This document shows positions 17,291 through 26,152 of a stretch of DNA of 64,000 nucleotides, one piece after another. Position numbers and translations under genes: made by a program. The stretch spans positions 372,001 to 436,000 of the forward strand of contig NZ_JAEMNV010000003.1 of NCBI RefSeq assembly GCF_016482825.1, written 5' to 3'. The notes beneath the pieces are model-generated. The model was given only the letters and a program-made list of their open reading frames with translations. It did no database searches and was not told the origin of the DNA. The DNA is from Antrihabitans stalagmiti (GTDB lineage Bacteria; Actinomycetota; Actinomycetes; Mycobacteriales; Mycobacteriaceae). Every line of letters starts with the position of its first letter. Within the stretch, counting starts at the first letter, position 1.

Positions 17291-20200
17291 ACCCACATCG
17301 AATGCCCGACGTAACCGTCGGGAGCGCGCCACGGTCCCCGCGACAGCGCCGCCACCGACAGAGCGGTGCCCAGCCCGGCCACCGCGACGGCTGCCTGCAA
17401 CGTTGCGACGACCCGGCCGTTACGGGCGATCAGCATCGCGACTGCGGCGATCACAACGGTGAGAATCGGACCTGCCGCTCCGGCGATCACCCACGTCAAC
17501 GCGAGGAGCCCTGCGAAGCCGACGGTCCGGCTGCGCCACGACCGGGGTGACACCGGTGCTGCACGACGTTGTCGTGCAGGCAGTAGTGCCAGCGCGAACA
17601 GCGGCAGCAGGAGAAGCAAGCCGCCGAAGATGCCGACGCGGTACCAGCGGTCGGTCGGGAAGTCGAGTGTCACGGTGCCGTCGGTTCCGCCGGGAACGAT
17701 CCAGCCCTGTTGCCAACCGTTGACGACGACGGGTGTCAGTGTGGTTCCGTCCGGTCCCGTCGCTATCCAGCCGACATTGTTGCTCTGCGGGACCACGAGC
17801 AACTGATCCGTCGACGTCGTCGGCAGTTGGAGCTCGCGGTGATTTTCGGTCCAGGCGCCGGTCGGGACTGCACGGACGGGTGCAGGTGGCTTCGTCGAAT
17901 CGGTGGTCGTCAAACGCAGACCGTCTGCCACGAACAGCGGCCCGGGGCCGACCGCGACGTCCTGCCGGCCGGTCGGTAGGACGATCGACTGCGGACCCTC
18001 GCAGAGTTGCGCGCGAACAGGCGCGCCGCTGCGCAACTCGTCGACCGTTGCCGTCACGGACATCCGAAGTTGTTGTCCTGCAACCGATAACACCGGACCA
18101 TCGGCGCAGTCCACGGTGATGCGGCGTTGCAGGTCGAGAGGGGCAGGGTAGAGCGGCTGCGAGTCCGGACCCAGCACCGTCACCTCGGAAAGCCCTGCTG
18201 GTTGCAGCAGTGCGAACCCGATCGCGGTCAGGTCGAGGACGGACCGCCAATCGACGATACTCAGTTCGATGCGGTCGGTGACGCGTGGGTGCAGGTCGAT
18301 GGTCGACTCGTCGCCGCGCAGATCGCGGACCTGGGGTCCGTCGCCGAGGTTGACGGAAACGACGGTCGGGCGCGTCGGCAGATCACCGAGGCTCGCTGCG
18401 ATGTCGAGGCCGGTGACCAACTGCGGCGACGGGAGTTCGATGGTCAGCGTCGGTTTTGCTCCACCCAACTTCCGCACCGTGTCCTCGGGAGCGGTCCACG
18501 ACGTCCGCGGGTCGCCGTCCGTCGCCGCGAAGGCAGAGCCACGGATGTCGCCGATGTCGGCCTGGCCACGCGCGACCGGTCGACCTGGTGCGCTGAGCAG
18601 GGTCTCCAGCGCAGGGCCCTGTCGCGAGCGAACCGTGAGCTCGGGGACAACCGTGGTGGGCGCGGGAACGTCCAGCGTCCGTTCGAACGTCGTCGGCTCT
18701 TCGGGTGCGAGGGCGAGGCCCTTGCTGCAGCGAACTCGGTCGGGAGCGTCGGCGCAGCCGGTACGGCCAGGTAGTTCCTGGCCCAGATCCCAGCCCGTGA
18801 CTGCTGCGCCCGGCGGGGTCGGCGGCAACACCGTCCGGTGGCGTATCGGTACGAACCTCGGTGCAGCCGCGTTGCTGAAATCTTCGACGGAGACTTCACT
18901 GACTCCGAATTGGCTACCGCCCGAACCATTTTCGGTCTCGATGGCGACGACTCGAAGCCACGATGTCCGCCCGGGTGGTAGCGAGACGGTGATCGGAGTG
19001 CCCGGCTTCTCGACCCGCGCCGCGGTGCTGCCGTTCTCGGTCTGGATCTCCACCCAGGTCACCGGTGTGCCGAGCGCGGCGGGGCTGGTCGTCACCCGAA
19101 GTAGTGCGCTGTCGACCGGGGTATCGAGATCGAGGCGAAGCCATTGACCCAGCGCGGGATCCAGACCGTTGCTCAGCCAACTCGTCGCGTTGTCGCCGTC
19201 GACGGTCGCGGCCGGACCGCTGCCGGGTGAGGCGCCGCCGAGTTGCGTTGCGTCCGATGCCGCACTGGACACGCTGACAGTCGCGCCGGTCCACTCGCCG
19301 TTCACAAGGTCGGCGCCGTAGACGGGATAGTCGGGAACGAGGTTGTAGGTACGCCTTGCCTCGTCGGGCGTACGAAGCGCAGAACTGTGGTTGTCGACCT
19401 GACCGAAGTCGGTCTCCCGGTTGGTCGGCGTGTCGGTGACCGTAACGGCGTCGATCGGCAGGCCGGCTCGGGCCGCATCACTCGCAAGCAGATGTGGACC
19501 GGTAGCGCCGAGTCGCAATAGCGATTCCGGTCCGCCCTGGACTATCGGGACCGCCGCGAGGTCGGTCGTATATGGCTTGGTCTGGGCTGAGGCGTCGGGT
19601 GCACCCGGTGCGGACACCGAGTAGATCTCGATCGCTGGGTAGTCGGGGCGGAGGTCGCCGTCCGCGACGAGTCCGTCGGACTTCGCCGGACCGATGTCGT
19701 CGCCGAATTGCGCGACCTTGGTCAGGCCTGGCGAACCGTCGATGGCTTGGTGCACCAGCATCGGCCGTGTCGAACGCGAGTTTTCGGAGTCGAGGTCGTT
19801 GCGAAGCACGACGTAGCCGATGCCCTGACTCAGCAATGCCGCTGCCATGTCGTCCGACGGCCGCCCGTCGGCGATCAGACGCTGGACCGAATCCATCGCC
19901 CTGATCGCACCGGGCGGATTCAACGGCACAGCGTCGCGGACCGCCCACGGTGTACTCGCAAGCGCCTGCAGTGGCTCGTCGCGGGTCAGACCCCACACCT
20001 GACTTGCAAACGGTGCACCGGGAACGACGAGGGCGCGTTGCCCGCCGGAATTGTCTTCCAGCCATTGGGCGGTCTGGTGCCAGTAGTCGGGCACCTCGTC
20101 GTAGCCGCCGCGCGGCGCAAGCTTTCCCGTCCATGCCAACGAGGTCGCCAACGTGAGTGCGACGAGGACGAGGCCGGTCAGAGCAACCATCGGGTTGCGT

Positions 20201-21423
20201 TCCGGATGGCCGTAGGCGGTGCGCAGCCGTCCGAACGACGCCGATGCAGGCAGTGGGACGCGCGCGAGCAGGTGCGCGATCCCGAGCACGAGCGGCAGCC
20301 GAATCAGTGGCTCCAACTTGTGCACGTTGCGCAGGGGTGCGCCGCCGGAGTCGAGGAAATGACGGACCGACTCGGCGATCGGCGACGACAGTTCGCCGAC
20401 GTAACCTGCGCTCAGGCCTGCCAATCCGACGAAGAGGATCAGCGCCAGCCGCCCACGTGCAGGCATCGACCGCATCGCGAGACCAGCCATGCCCGCCGCG
20501 GCAACAACGCCCGTCGCGATCACGGCGGCGGGCTGCGTGACGAGGACGGCACCCGCGATGCGCTCTGGCGAAACGAAAGGGGTCCAGCTGTCGGTGCCGC
20601 GCAACACTTCCGCGAGCGAGGTCCACTGTGTCGTGACGCCCGCGGACTCGATGTAGTCGAGGAAGGGCGGACTGACGCTGCCGAGCAGCAGTAGCGGAAC
20701 GATCCACCACAGTGTTGCCAGCAACAGGCAGGGAATCCACCATGCCGTGAAGATCCACCACGCTCTGTTCGGTTTATGCGAGAGCCACCACACGCCTGCG
20801 ACCAGGCACGCGGCACCCGTCGCGACAGCGTTAACCGATCCCATCAGCGCGACCGCGACCGCCGACTGTGCAGCAAGGCGGGCGGGTGAATAGGCGCCCA
20901 TCCGCCCCGACGCGATCGCAGCGGGCGCCAACAACACCCACGGCGCGAGCATCATCGGCAACGTTTCCGACGAGATCGAACCAAGGGTCGTAAGCACCCG
21001 CGGGGAGAGGGCAAAGGCGATGCCCGCAACGATGCGCGAGCCGCGACTACCGATGCCGAGGGTCTCGGCGAGACGGACGATTCCCCAGAAACCCGCAAGC
21101 AGGAGCAGCGCCCACCAGATTCGCTGTGTGATCCACGGCGGTATCGATGCCAGGTCGCCTATCGCAAAAAACGGACCGTGTGGAAAGAAGTAACCGTAGG
21201 CCTGGTTCTGCACTTGGCCGAGGGGCGCTTGACTACTCCACTGATGTGACGCACGCTCGAGGAATCCCAGCGGATTCTGGGCGAGGTCGTACTTGGTATC
21301 GGCGGCGGTCAGCCCAGGTGATTGAACGAAGGCAAGAACGAGACAGACAAGTGCTGCGCCGGCGAACCAGCGACGATCGAGCGGCGCGGTCGGCTCAGGC
21401 GGTGTGGAATCCGCGACGATCAG
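17143..21423 (-). CDS. aftD: AftD-type alpha-(1->3) arabinofuranosyltransferase, probable CTG start
   Basis: A giant polytopic GT-C glycosyltransferase (about 1426 residues; M. tuberculosis AftD is 1400) that adds branching arabinofuranose to arabinogalactan and lipoarabinomannan from decaprenyl-phospho-arabinose. The N-terminal half has about 11 helices; the C-terminal half is extracytoplasmic, with carbohydrate-binding-like beta domains and terminal helices. The first conserved segment (helix at 19-33, then PGLTAADTKYDL with candidate catalytic Asp42 and Lys44) lies upstream of the first in-frame GTG (21213). Between the upstream in-frame TAA and that GTG there is no ATG, GTG or TTG, so a CTG at 21423, overlapping the DUF2613 stop as CTGA, is the best start. 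Confidence 0.85.
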   Translation of the reverse strand: MIVADSTPPEPTAPLDRRWFAGAALVCLVLAFVQSPGLTAADTKYDLAQNPLGFLERASHQWSSQAPLGQVQNQAYGYFFPHGPFFAIGDLASIPPWITQRIWWALLLLAGFWGIVRLAETLGIGSRGSRIVAGIAFALSPRVLTTLGSISSETLPMMLAPWVLLAPAAIASGRMGAYSPARLAAQSAVAVALMGSVNAVATGAACLVAGVWWLSHKPNRAWWIFTAWWIPCLLLATLWWIVPLLLLGSVSPPFLDYIESAGVTTQWTSLAEVLRGTDSWTPFVSPERIAGAVLVTQPAAVIATGVVAAAGMAGLAMRSMPARGRLALILFVGLAGLSAGYVGELSSPIAESVRHFLDSGGAPLRNVHKLEPLIRLPLVLGIAHLLARVPLPASASFGRLRTAYGHPERNPMVALTGLVLVALTLATSLAWTGKLAPRGGYDEVPDYWHQTAQWLEDNSGGQRALVVPGAPFASQVWGLTRDEPLQALASTPWAVRDAVPLNPPGAIRAMDSVQRLIADGRPSDDMAAALLSQGIGYVVLRNDLDSENSRSTRPMLVHQAIDGSPGLTKVAQFGDDIGPAKSDGLVADGDLRPDYPAIEIYSVSAPGAPDASAQTKPYTTDLAAVPIVQGGPESLLRLGATGPHLLASDAARAGLPIDAVTVTDTPTNRETDFGQVDNHSSALRTPDEARRTYNLVPDYPVYGADLVNGEWTGATVSVSSAASDATQLGGASPGSGPAATVDGDNATSWLSNGLDPALGQWLRLDLDTPVDSALLRVTTSPAALGTPVTWVEIQTENGSTAARVEKPGTPITVSLPPGRTSWLRVVAIETENGSGGSQFGVSEVSVEDFSNAAAPRFVPIRHRTVLPPTPPGAAVTGWDLGQELPGRTGCADAPDRVRCSKGLALAPEEPTTFERTLDVPAPTTVVPELTVRSRQGPALETLLSAPGRPVARGQADIGDIRGSAFAATDGDPRTSWTAPEDTVRKLGGAKPTLTIELPSPQLVTGLDIAASLGDLPTRPTVVSVNLGDGPQVRDLRGDESTIDLHPRVTDRIELSIVDWRSVLDLTAIGFALLQPAGLSEVTVLGPDSQPLYPAPLDLQRRITVDCADGPVLSVAGQQLRMSVTATVDELRSGAPVRAQLCEGPQSIVLPTGRQDVAVGPGPLFVADGLRLTTTDSTKPPAPVRAVPTGAWTENHRELQLPTTSTDQLLVVPQSNNVGWIATGPDGTTLTPVVVNGWQQGWIVPGGTDGTVTLDFPTDRWYRVGIFGGLLLLLPLFALALLPARQRRAAPVSPRSWRSRTVGFAGLLALTWVIAGAAGPILTVVIAAVAMLIARNGRVVATLQAAVAVAGLGTALSVAALSRGPWRAPDGYVGHSMWVQLPALIAVIVVGLSVLAGLSDDPSFGPPILRRLSHRLTARRTGSSTSA

Positions 21424-21590
21424 CGGCTGCCGTACTCGACCTGGTTGAGCAGCGAGGAATCGGCGTTACCGCTGCGATCGATCTCCGGACGACTGTTGTC
21501 CTGGACGGCGAACGTGACTCCGATGATGACGAGTGCACCCAAGACGGCGCCGGCCACTGCGCTACCTGCACCCGCGGCGGTCAAATTCAT
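21420..21590 (-). CDS. DUF2613 small secreted or membrane protein (Rv0236A-like)
   Basis: A 56-residue protein with a hydrophobic segment at about residues 8-29 (AGSAVAGAVLGALVIIGVTF) and a polar tail ending in NQVEYGSR. Length, motif and position next to aftD match DUF2613 / Rv0236A of M. tuberculosis, a small protein of unknown function. The ATG start forms an ATGA overlap with the end of the isochorismate synthase gene, has GGGAGAA upstream, and its stop codon overlaps the proposed CTG start of aftD. The tight coupling suggests it is made in step with AftD. Confidence 0.85.
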   Translation of the reverse strand: MNLTAAGAGSAVAGAVLGALVIIGVTFAVQDNSRPEIDRSGNADSSLLNQVEYGSR

Positions 21591-22807
21591 CTCGGTTCTC
21601 CCACATTTCGTCGTTCCTGCATTGCCTCGGTCAAGGTATCACCTGCCGCTGCCCCTGCCTTGCTTGTGTCGTCGAGTCGAACCCCCAGCGCGCCGAGAAG
21701 GGTGCCCAACTTGGTCGTCGTCTCGTCCAGTTCGGACCGTGGATCGGAGCCGGCGACGATTCCGCCGCCCGCGTAGGCCTCGAGGGTGCGGCCGTCGCCG
21801 GCGAGTTCGGCGCACCGGATCGCGACGATCCAGTCACCGTCACCGTTGGCGTTGCACCAACCGACGGCACCGCCGTAGAACCTGCGGTCGCCTTCGACGT
21901 CGGCGATCGTCGCGAGCGCCACCTCGGTCGGTGTGCCACAAACAGCTGGCGTCGGATGTAGCAGCGCGGCTACGTCGAGTGCGGTCGTCGCGCTGTCGCG
22001 GAGGACGCCGTGGATCGGCGTCTCCAGATGCCACACCTCGGGTGTGCTCAGCAGGATCGGTCGGTCGGGGATCGTCAGGTCGGCGCACACAGGACCGAGT
22101 CGCTCGCGAATCCAGTCGATGACGAACGAATGCTCGTGCTGGTTCTTGGTCGAGGAAAGCAACCCGTCGGCTTCCGCGCGGTCGGCGATCGGATCTTTCC
22201 GCCGCGGCGCGGTGCCGGCAAGCGGTCGTAGCCGCACCGCATTGCCATGTCTGCTCACGAGGACCTCGGGGCTGGCACCGACCAAGGTCGAATTGCCGAG
22301 GTCCGAGTCGTAAAGATCGACGGCGAAAACGTTGGCATTCGGATGCCGTCGAACGAGATGGGAGACGAGCAGTTCCGGATCGACCTGCGTGTCTGCCTCG
22401 ACCGTGACCGACCGCGCTGCAACAACTTTCGAAATTCGCCCGGCATCGATCGAGCCGATCAGGCGCGCCACTCGTGACATGTGTGCTGCCGGGGAGGGGT
22501 TCTCCCGGATGATCCGACTCGACGGCAACTCGGCGAGTGTTCCGTCGGTCTGCCACCGGCCTGGTGTGAAGGTGGCCGATTGAGGTGCCGTCAGTACGCC
22601 GCCACGTGCCGGGTCGAACGCGAGTGCTCCCACAATCAGCGGTACCCGACCGGCACGCAGACTCGCAGCAGCTGCATCTACCTCGGTGAACCGTTCGCGT
22701 GCGCCCGTTGTCCTGACGACCTGATCGGTCCGGGCGAGCAGAAACCCATCCATAGTGAAATCGACAGTAGCGTCAGCGAACGCCGCTCGGGGTCGGCCGT
22801 GATCCAC
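21587..22807 (-). CDS. Isochorismate synthase (chorismate-binding enzyme)
   Basis: A 406-residue enzyme of the EntC/MenF/DhbC family that converts chorismate to isochorismate, the first step to salicylate or 2,3-dihydroxybenzoate siderophores or to menaquinone. Family signatures are present: ISKVVAARSV, PLAGTAPRR, HPTPAVCGTPTE, FYGGAVGW and AYAGGGIVAGSDPRSE. The GTG start at 22807 overlaps the phospholipase gene by 35 bases; an ATG at 22753 is an alternative. No other siderophore or menaquinone gene is in the window, so the pathway is not settled. It sits inside the aftD operon, which is unusual. Confidence 0.88.
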   Translation of the reverse strand: MDHGRPRAAFADATVDFTMDGFLLARTDQVVRTTGARERFTEVDAAAASLRAGRVPLIVGALAFDPARGGVLTAPQSATFTPGRWQTDGTLAELPSSRIIRENPSPAAHMSRVARLIGSIDAGRISKVVAARSVTVEADTQVDPELLVSHLVRRHPNANVFAVDLYDSDLGNSTLVGASPEVLVSRHGNAVRLRPLAGTAPRRKDPIADRAEADGLLSSTKNQHEHSFVIDWIRERLGPVCADLTIPDRPILLSTPEVWHLETPIHGVLRDSATTALDVAALLHPTPAVCGTPTEVALATIADVEGDRRFYGGAVGWCNANGDGDWIVAIRCAELAGDGRTLEAYAGGGIVAGSDPRSELDETTTKLGTLLGALGVRLDDTSKAGAAAGDTLTEAMQERRNVGEPR

Positions 22808-24299
22808 TCTCCTGGCGGGGCATCGTCTGGAACTGCGGCACCTGCGGCGCAGGAAGCCGCATCTCGGCGACCGCTTCCCGGTACAGCGGACCCATGTCAG
22901 GAAAGGTCGGAACCGACAGCTGCGGCGTCCCTGCCAGGTTCAATGCCGAGGTGAGGTCGCCGCAGGTTTCGCGGCGCCACGCCGTGAGGTTGGGCACCTC
23001 CGGCCCGAACCTGGTCTCCAGGAACCGCAGGATCGAGGTGTGATCGAACGTGTCGTGACACACATAGCCGCCGCGCGTGAACGGTGAGATCAAGATCGTG
23101 GGGACCCGTGGACCGAGGCCGATCGGGCCTGCCATCCCGGTCGCTTCCGGAGACTGGAGGAGGGCCCGCTGGCTCAAGTACTCGCCGGGCGTGCCCGGCG
23201 GTGCCAGCGGCGGAGGCACGTGATCGAAGAAGCCGCCGTTCTCGTCGTAGGTGAGAATCAACAACGTCTTTCGCCACACCTCGCTGTTGGAGGTCAACGC
23301 CTCCAGAATGCCCTGCAGGTACAACCCGCCGGCTGCCGGCAGTTCGTCGGCATGCTCGGTCGTCCACTGCGGACCGCAGATCCACGACACCTGCGCCAAG
23401 TTGCCACTTTCGACATCGCGACGTAACTGCGGGATCAGCTGTCCGTCCGGGATGGTCGACCGACCCCTGCGGAAGAGTTCGGTCGATTCGTCCTGGTAGG
23501 CAACGAAGTGGTCGAGCATGTTGTCGCCGAAGTCGTCGCGCTCGCGGTACAGATACCAGTCGACACCGGCGGCTTGCAGCTGCTCCGGGTAGGTCCTCCA
23601 ACTGAAGCCCGACCGCAGGTTCGCGACATCGGGTCCGCCGTGGGTGCCTTCGGCATCGATCGACGCGGACATGAGGTAGAGCCGATTCGGATTGGTCGGA
23701 CCGATCACCGAGCAGAAGTAGCGATCGCAGATCGTGAACGCGTCGGCAAGCCCGTAGTGCATCGGCAACTCGTCGCGGGTGAAGTAGCTCATCACCCTGC
23801 CGCCGCCGTTGCGAACCGCGTCCGGCTGGCTGCTCGCTGCGGCGAGACCGACGTCGACGGGAATGTGGCTGCGTACGTAGTTGTCGTTCGTGCCGTTCGC
23901 GACGGACCAGTGCTGGGTCTGCCACGTGTGGTCGACATCGATGAGGTGCTGCGCCGACGAGGCACGGGTGTCGAGACGCCAGGGGAGCAAGACGCCGCCT
24001 GCGAAACCGTTTGCGGTCGGGTCGAACTGCTCGAACGCCGACAGTCCGGTCCGAGGGTCGCGTGGAACGTTCGGATCGTCGAAACCTGCTACGCCGGACA
24101 GGGTTCCGAAGTAGTGGTCGAACGAGCGGTTCTCCTGCATGAAGATGACGACGTGTTCGATGTCGTTCAGCCGCGAACCGGTCGGTGCGGCGTGTGCGAG
24201 GTTGAGCCGGGCGGACGGGGACATGGCGGCGAAAGCTGCCGTTGCGCCGACGAGGCCGGCGCCGCGCTGCAGGAACTGCCGTCGCGACCAGGTGGTCAT
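22773..24299 (-). CDS. Tat-exported phospholipase C / phosphoesterase family protein
   Basis: A 508-residue secreted phosphoesterase (PF04185) related to mycobacterial phospholipases C and acid phosphatases. The N-terminus has a twin-arginine signal (SRRQFLQ followed by a hydrophobic core and AHA cleavage site near residue 35). Catalytic signatures are IFMQENRSFDHYFGTLSG and TYDENGGFFDHVPPP, with a histidine-rich WTTEHADELP segment. It hydrolyses phosphate esters, probably phospholipids, outside the cell. The ATG start makes an ATGA overlap with the universal stress protein stop. Whether it is a true phospholipase or an acid phosphatase cannot be told from sequence alone. Confidence 0.88.
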   Translation of the reverse strand: MTTWSRRQFLQRGAGLVGATAAFAAMSPSARLNLAHAAPTGSRLNDIEHVVIFMQENRSFDHYFGTLSGVAGFDDPNVPRDPRTGLSAFEQFDPTANGFAGGVLLPWRLDTRASSAQHLIDVDHTWQTQHWSVANGTNDNYVRSHIPVDVGLAAASSQPDAVRNGGGRVMSYFTRDELPMHYGLADAFTICDRYFCSVIGPTNPNRLYLMSASIDAEGTHGGPDVANLRSGFSWRTYPEQLQAAGVDWYLYRERDDFGDNMLDHFVAYQDESTELFRRGRSTIPDGQLIPQLRRDVESGNLAQVSWICGPQWTTEHADELPAAGGLYLQGILEALTSNSEVWRKTLLILTYDENGGFFDHVPPPLAPPGTPGEYLSQRALLQSPEATGMAGPIGLGPRVPTILISPFTRGGYVCHDTFDHTSILRFLETRFGPEVPNLTAWRRETCGDLTSALNLAGTPQLSVPTFPDMGPLYREAVAEMRLPAPQVPQFQTMPRQESGSRPTPSGVR

Positions 24300-24781
24300 C
24301 GAACGGGCGTCGACTTCTTGCAAGGCGGCACCATAAGCACGGGTCGATGGCAGTGCTTGAGCACGTGGTCGGCAACGCTGCTGTGCAGCAACGCCCGGAT
24401 GCCGGTTGCGCCGCGTGTGCCCGCAACGATGATGTCCACGTCGAGTTCGTCTGCGATGTCGACGATCGTGTTCCAGATCGTCGTCGAGCACTCCTCGGTC
24501 CGAGCTTCGGCGTTGAGGCCTGCGGCGCGGGCAAGTTCGACGCCCTCGGAGTTGGTTGCCTTCGCATCGGTGAACGCGACGTCCTCCAGATCTTCGTCCG
24601 GCACCCAGTCGGGTTGCATCACCCCGGACAGGCCGGACATCCGAGCCGCTTGGCGCACCATCGGTTCCCAGGCAGTGAGAACTACCGCTTTGTTCGCGGA
24701 GAGAAATCTGCCCGAGTATTCGATCGCGCGCTTGGCGTTGTCGGAGCCGTCGTAAGCAATGAGCATCAGGTCGCAGGGCAT
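24296..24781 (-). CDS. Universal stress protein (UspA family)
   Basis: A 161-residue single-domain Usp. The start LMLIAYDGSDNAKRAIEY holds the nucleotide-binding Asp, and the C-terminal ATP-binding loop is GTRGATGIRALLHSS, matching G-2x-G-9x-[G]-S except that the third Gly is Ser. ATP binding is therefore likely. The ATG at 24781 has AGGAGG seven bases upstream and is clearly the start. It heads a chain of five overlapping genes ending with aftD, and is divergent from lpqI. Confidence 0.9.
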   Translation of the reverse strand: MPCDLMLIAYDGSDNAKRAIEYSGRFLSANKAVVLTAWEPMVRQAARMSGLSGVMQPDWVPDEDLEDVAFTDAKATNSEGVELARAAGLNAEARTEECSTTIWNTIVDIADELDVDIIVAGTRGATGIRALLHSSVADHVLKHCHRPVLMVPPCKKSTPVR

Positions 24782-24893
24782 TGCGAACCTCCTGGTCCAG
24801 ACAGCCGAATTCGCTACCGGCGACACTACCGGCGACCGACTTGGCTGGCAGCGCAATGCGTCGAGTGAGAATGATCCGTTACCGTCGGACACC

Positions 24894-26081
24894 ATGCGGA
24901 AGACGGTCGGGCTGGTTGTCGTGTTGTGCGCGGTTGTCGCGGGGGGATGTTCGAACGGCGGGTCGACCTCGTCGGAAAGTGCCTCGACGCCCGGACCCGC
25001 AGCCAGCGCGCCGCCCGTCGGATCGTCGAGTGCATCGCCGCAACCGAGTCCGCCTGCCGACCCCTGTGGTGCCGAACCGTTTCTCGCGTCGCTGTCGCAG
25101 CGGGAGAAGCTCGCGCAGCTGCTTACGGTCGGCGTCACCGGTCCGGACGATGCAGCGCAGGTCTCGGCGGAAGAACACGTCGGTGGCATCTTCATCGGCG
25201 GCTGGACCGATCAGTCGTTGCTCACCGCGTCCGAAATGGCTCGGGTGAAAGGCGCGAACACGAAGGTCCCGCTGATGGTGACGATCGACGAGGAGGGCGG
25301 TCGGGTCTCGCGGATACCGGAACTTATCGGCGAGGAGGCGTCGGCGCGTGAAGTGGCGGCAACCTACTCCGCCGCGGAGGCGCAGCAACGGATGAACAAG
25401 CGCGCGACGGAGATGAAGAAGCTCGGCATCACAGTCGATTTCGCTCCGGACGTGGATGTCAGCGGCCAGCCCGCGAACTCCGTCATCGGTGATCGGTCGT
25501 TCTCCGACGACCCGGCGAAGGTCACCGAGTACGGCCGCGCCTACATCAACGGGTTACGCGACGCCGGTCTCGGTGCTGTGATCAAGCACTTCCCCGGCCA
25601 CGGGCACGGTTCGGGCGATTCGCATACGGGCGCCGTCTCCACACCGCCGTTGGACGAGCTGAAGAAGAACGACCTGCTGCCGTTCGCGGACCTCGTTTCC
25701 GAGCCCGACGTTGCCGTCATGGTCGGCCACCTCGACGTCCCTGGTCTCACCGATCCGAACGTGCCGACGAGTATCAGTCCTGCGGCGATGCAACTGCTGC
25801 GGACGGGCGACTATGCCGCCCCACCGCGGCCTTTCGATGGCGTCATCTTCACCGACGACCTCAGCGGCATGGCAGCGATCACGGCGAAGTACAGCATCGA
25901 GACAGCGGTGGAAGCAGCGCTTGTCGCAGGTGCCGATGTGGCGTTGTGGATTTCGACCGACTCCGTGAAGGCCGTCCTCGACAACCTGGAGCAGGCGGTT
26001 GCGGCAGGTCGCCTGCCACAGAAACAAGTTGACGAGTCAGTTCTTCGCGTCGCCCGCTTCAAGGGCGTGTTGTCCTGCTGA
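24894..26081 (+). CDS. lpqI: Lipoprotein beta-N-acetylhexosaminidase, GH3 (LpqI)
   Basis: A 395-residue GH3 enzyme of NagZ type that removes N-acetylglucosamine from peptidoglycan fragments during wall recycling. A lipoprotein signal ends in the lipobox VAGGC (Cys19), followed by a Ser/Pro-rich tether to residue about 55. The catalytic domain has KHFPGHGHGSGDSH, with the acid/base Asp-His dyad, and the nucleophile Asp in VIFTDDLSGMAAI. M. tuberculosis LpqI (Rv0237) is next to Rv0238, exactly as here. The ATG at 24894 is the only start that gives a proper signal peptide. Confidence 0.93.
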   Translation: MRKTVGLVVVLCAVVAGGCSNGGSTSSESASTPGPAASAPPVGSSSASPQPSPPADPCGAEPFLASLSQREKLAQLLTVGVTGPDDAAQVSAEEHVGGIFIGGWTDQSLLTASEMARVKGANTKVPLMVTIDEEGGRVSRIPELIGEEASAREVAATYSAAEAQQRMNKRATEMKKLGITVDFAPDVDVSGQPANSVIGDRSFSDDPAKVTEYGRAYINGLRDAGLGAVIKHFPGHGHGSGDSHTGAVSTPPLDELKKNDLLPFADLVSEPDVAVMVGHLDVPGLTDPNVPTSISPAAMQLLRTGDYAAPPRPFDGVIFTDDLSGMAAITAKYSIETAVEAALVAGADVALWISTDSVKAVLDNLEQAVAAGRLPQKQVDESVLRVARFKGVLSC

Positions 26082-26104
26082 TCGCGTCGTCCGACCCAAC
26101 CTTC

Positions 26105-26120
26105 CTTACCGTAGAGTAAG
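26105..26120. promoter_or_regulatory. Candidate TetR operator CTTAC-N6-GTAAG
   Basis: A 16-base inverted repeat (CTTACCGTAGAGTAAG) 33-48 bases before the TetR GTG start. The same arms and spacing occur in the long palindrome between fabG4 and fadA2. It is probably the autoregulatory site of the TetR factor. Confidence 0.6.
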
Positions 26121-26152
26121 ATAGCCCTACCAGGCGGCGAGAGGACGGTGCA

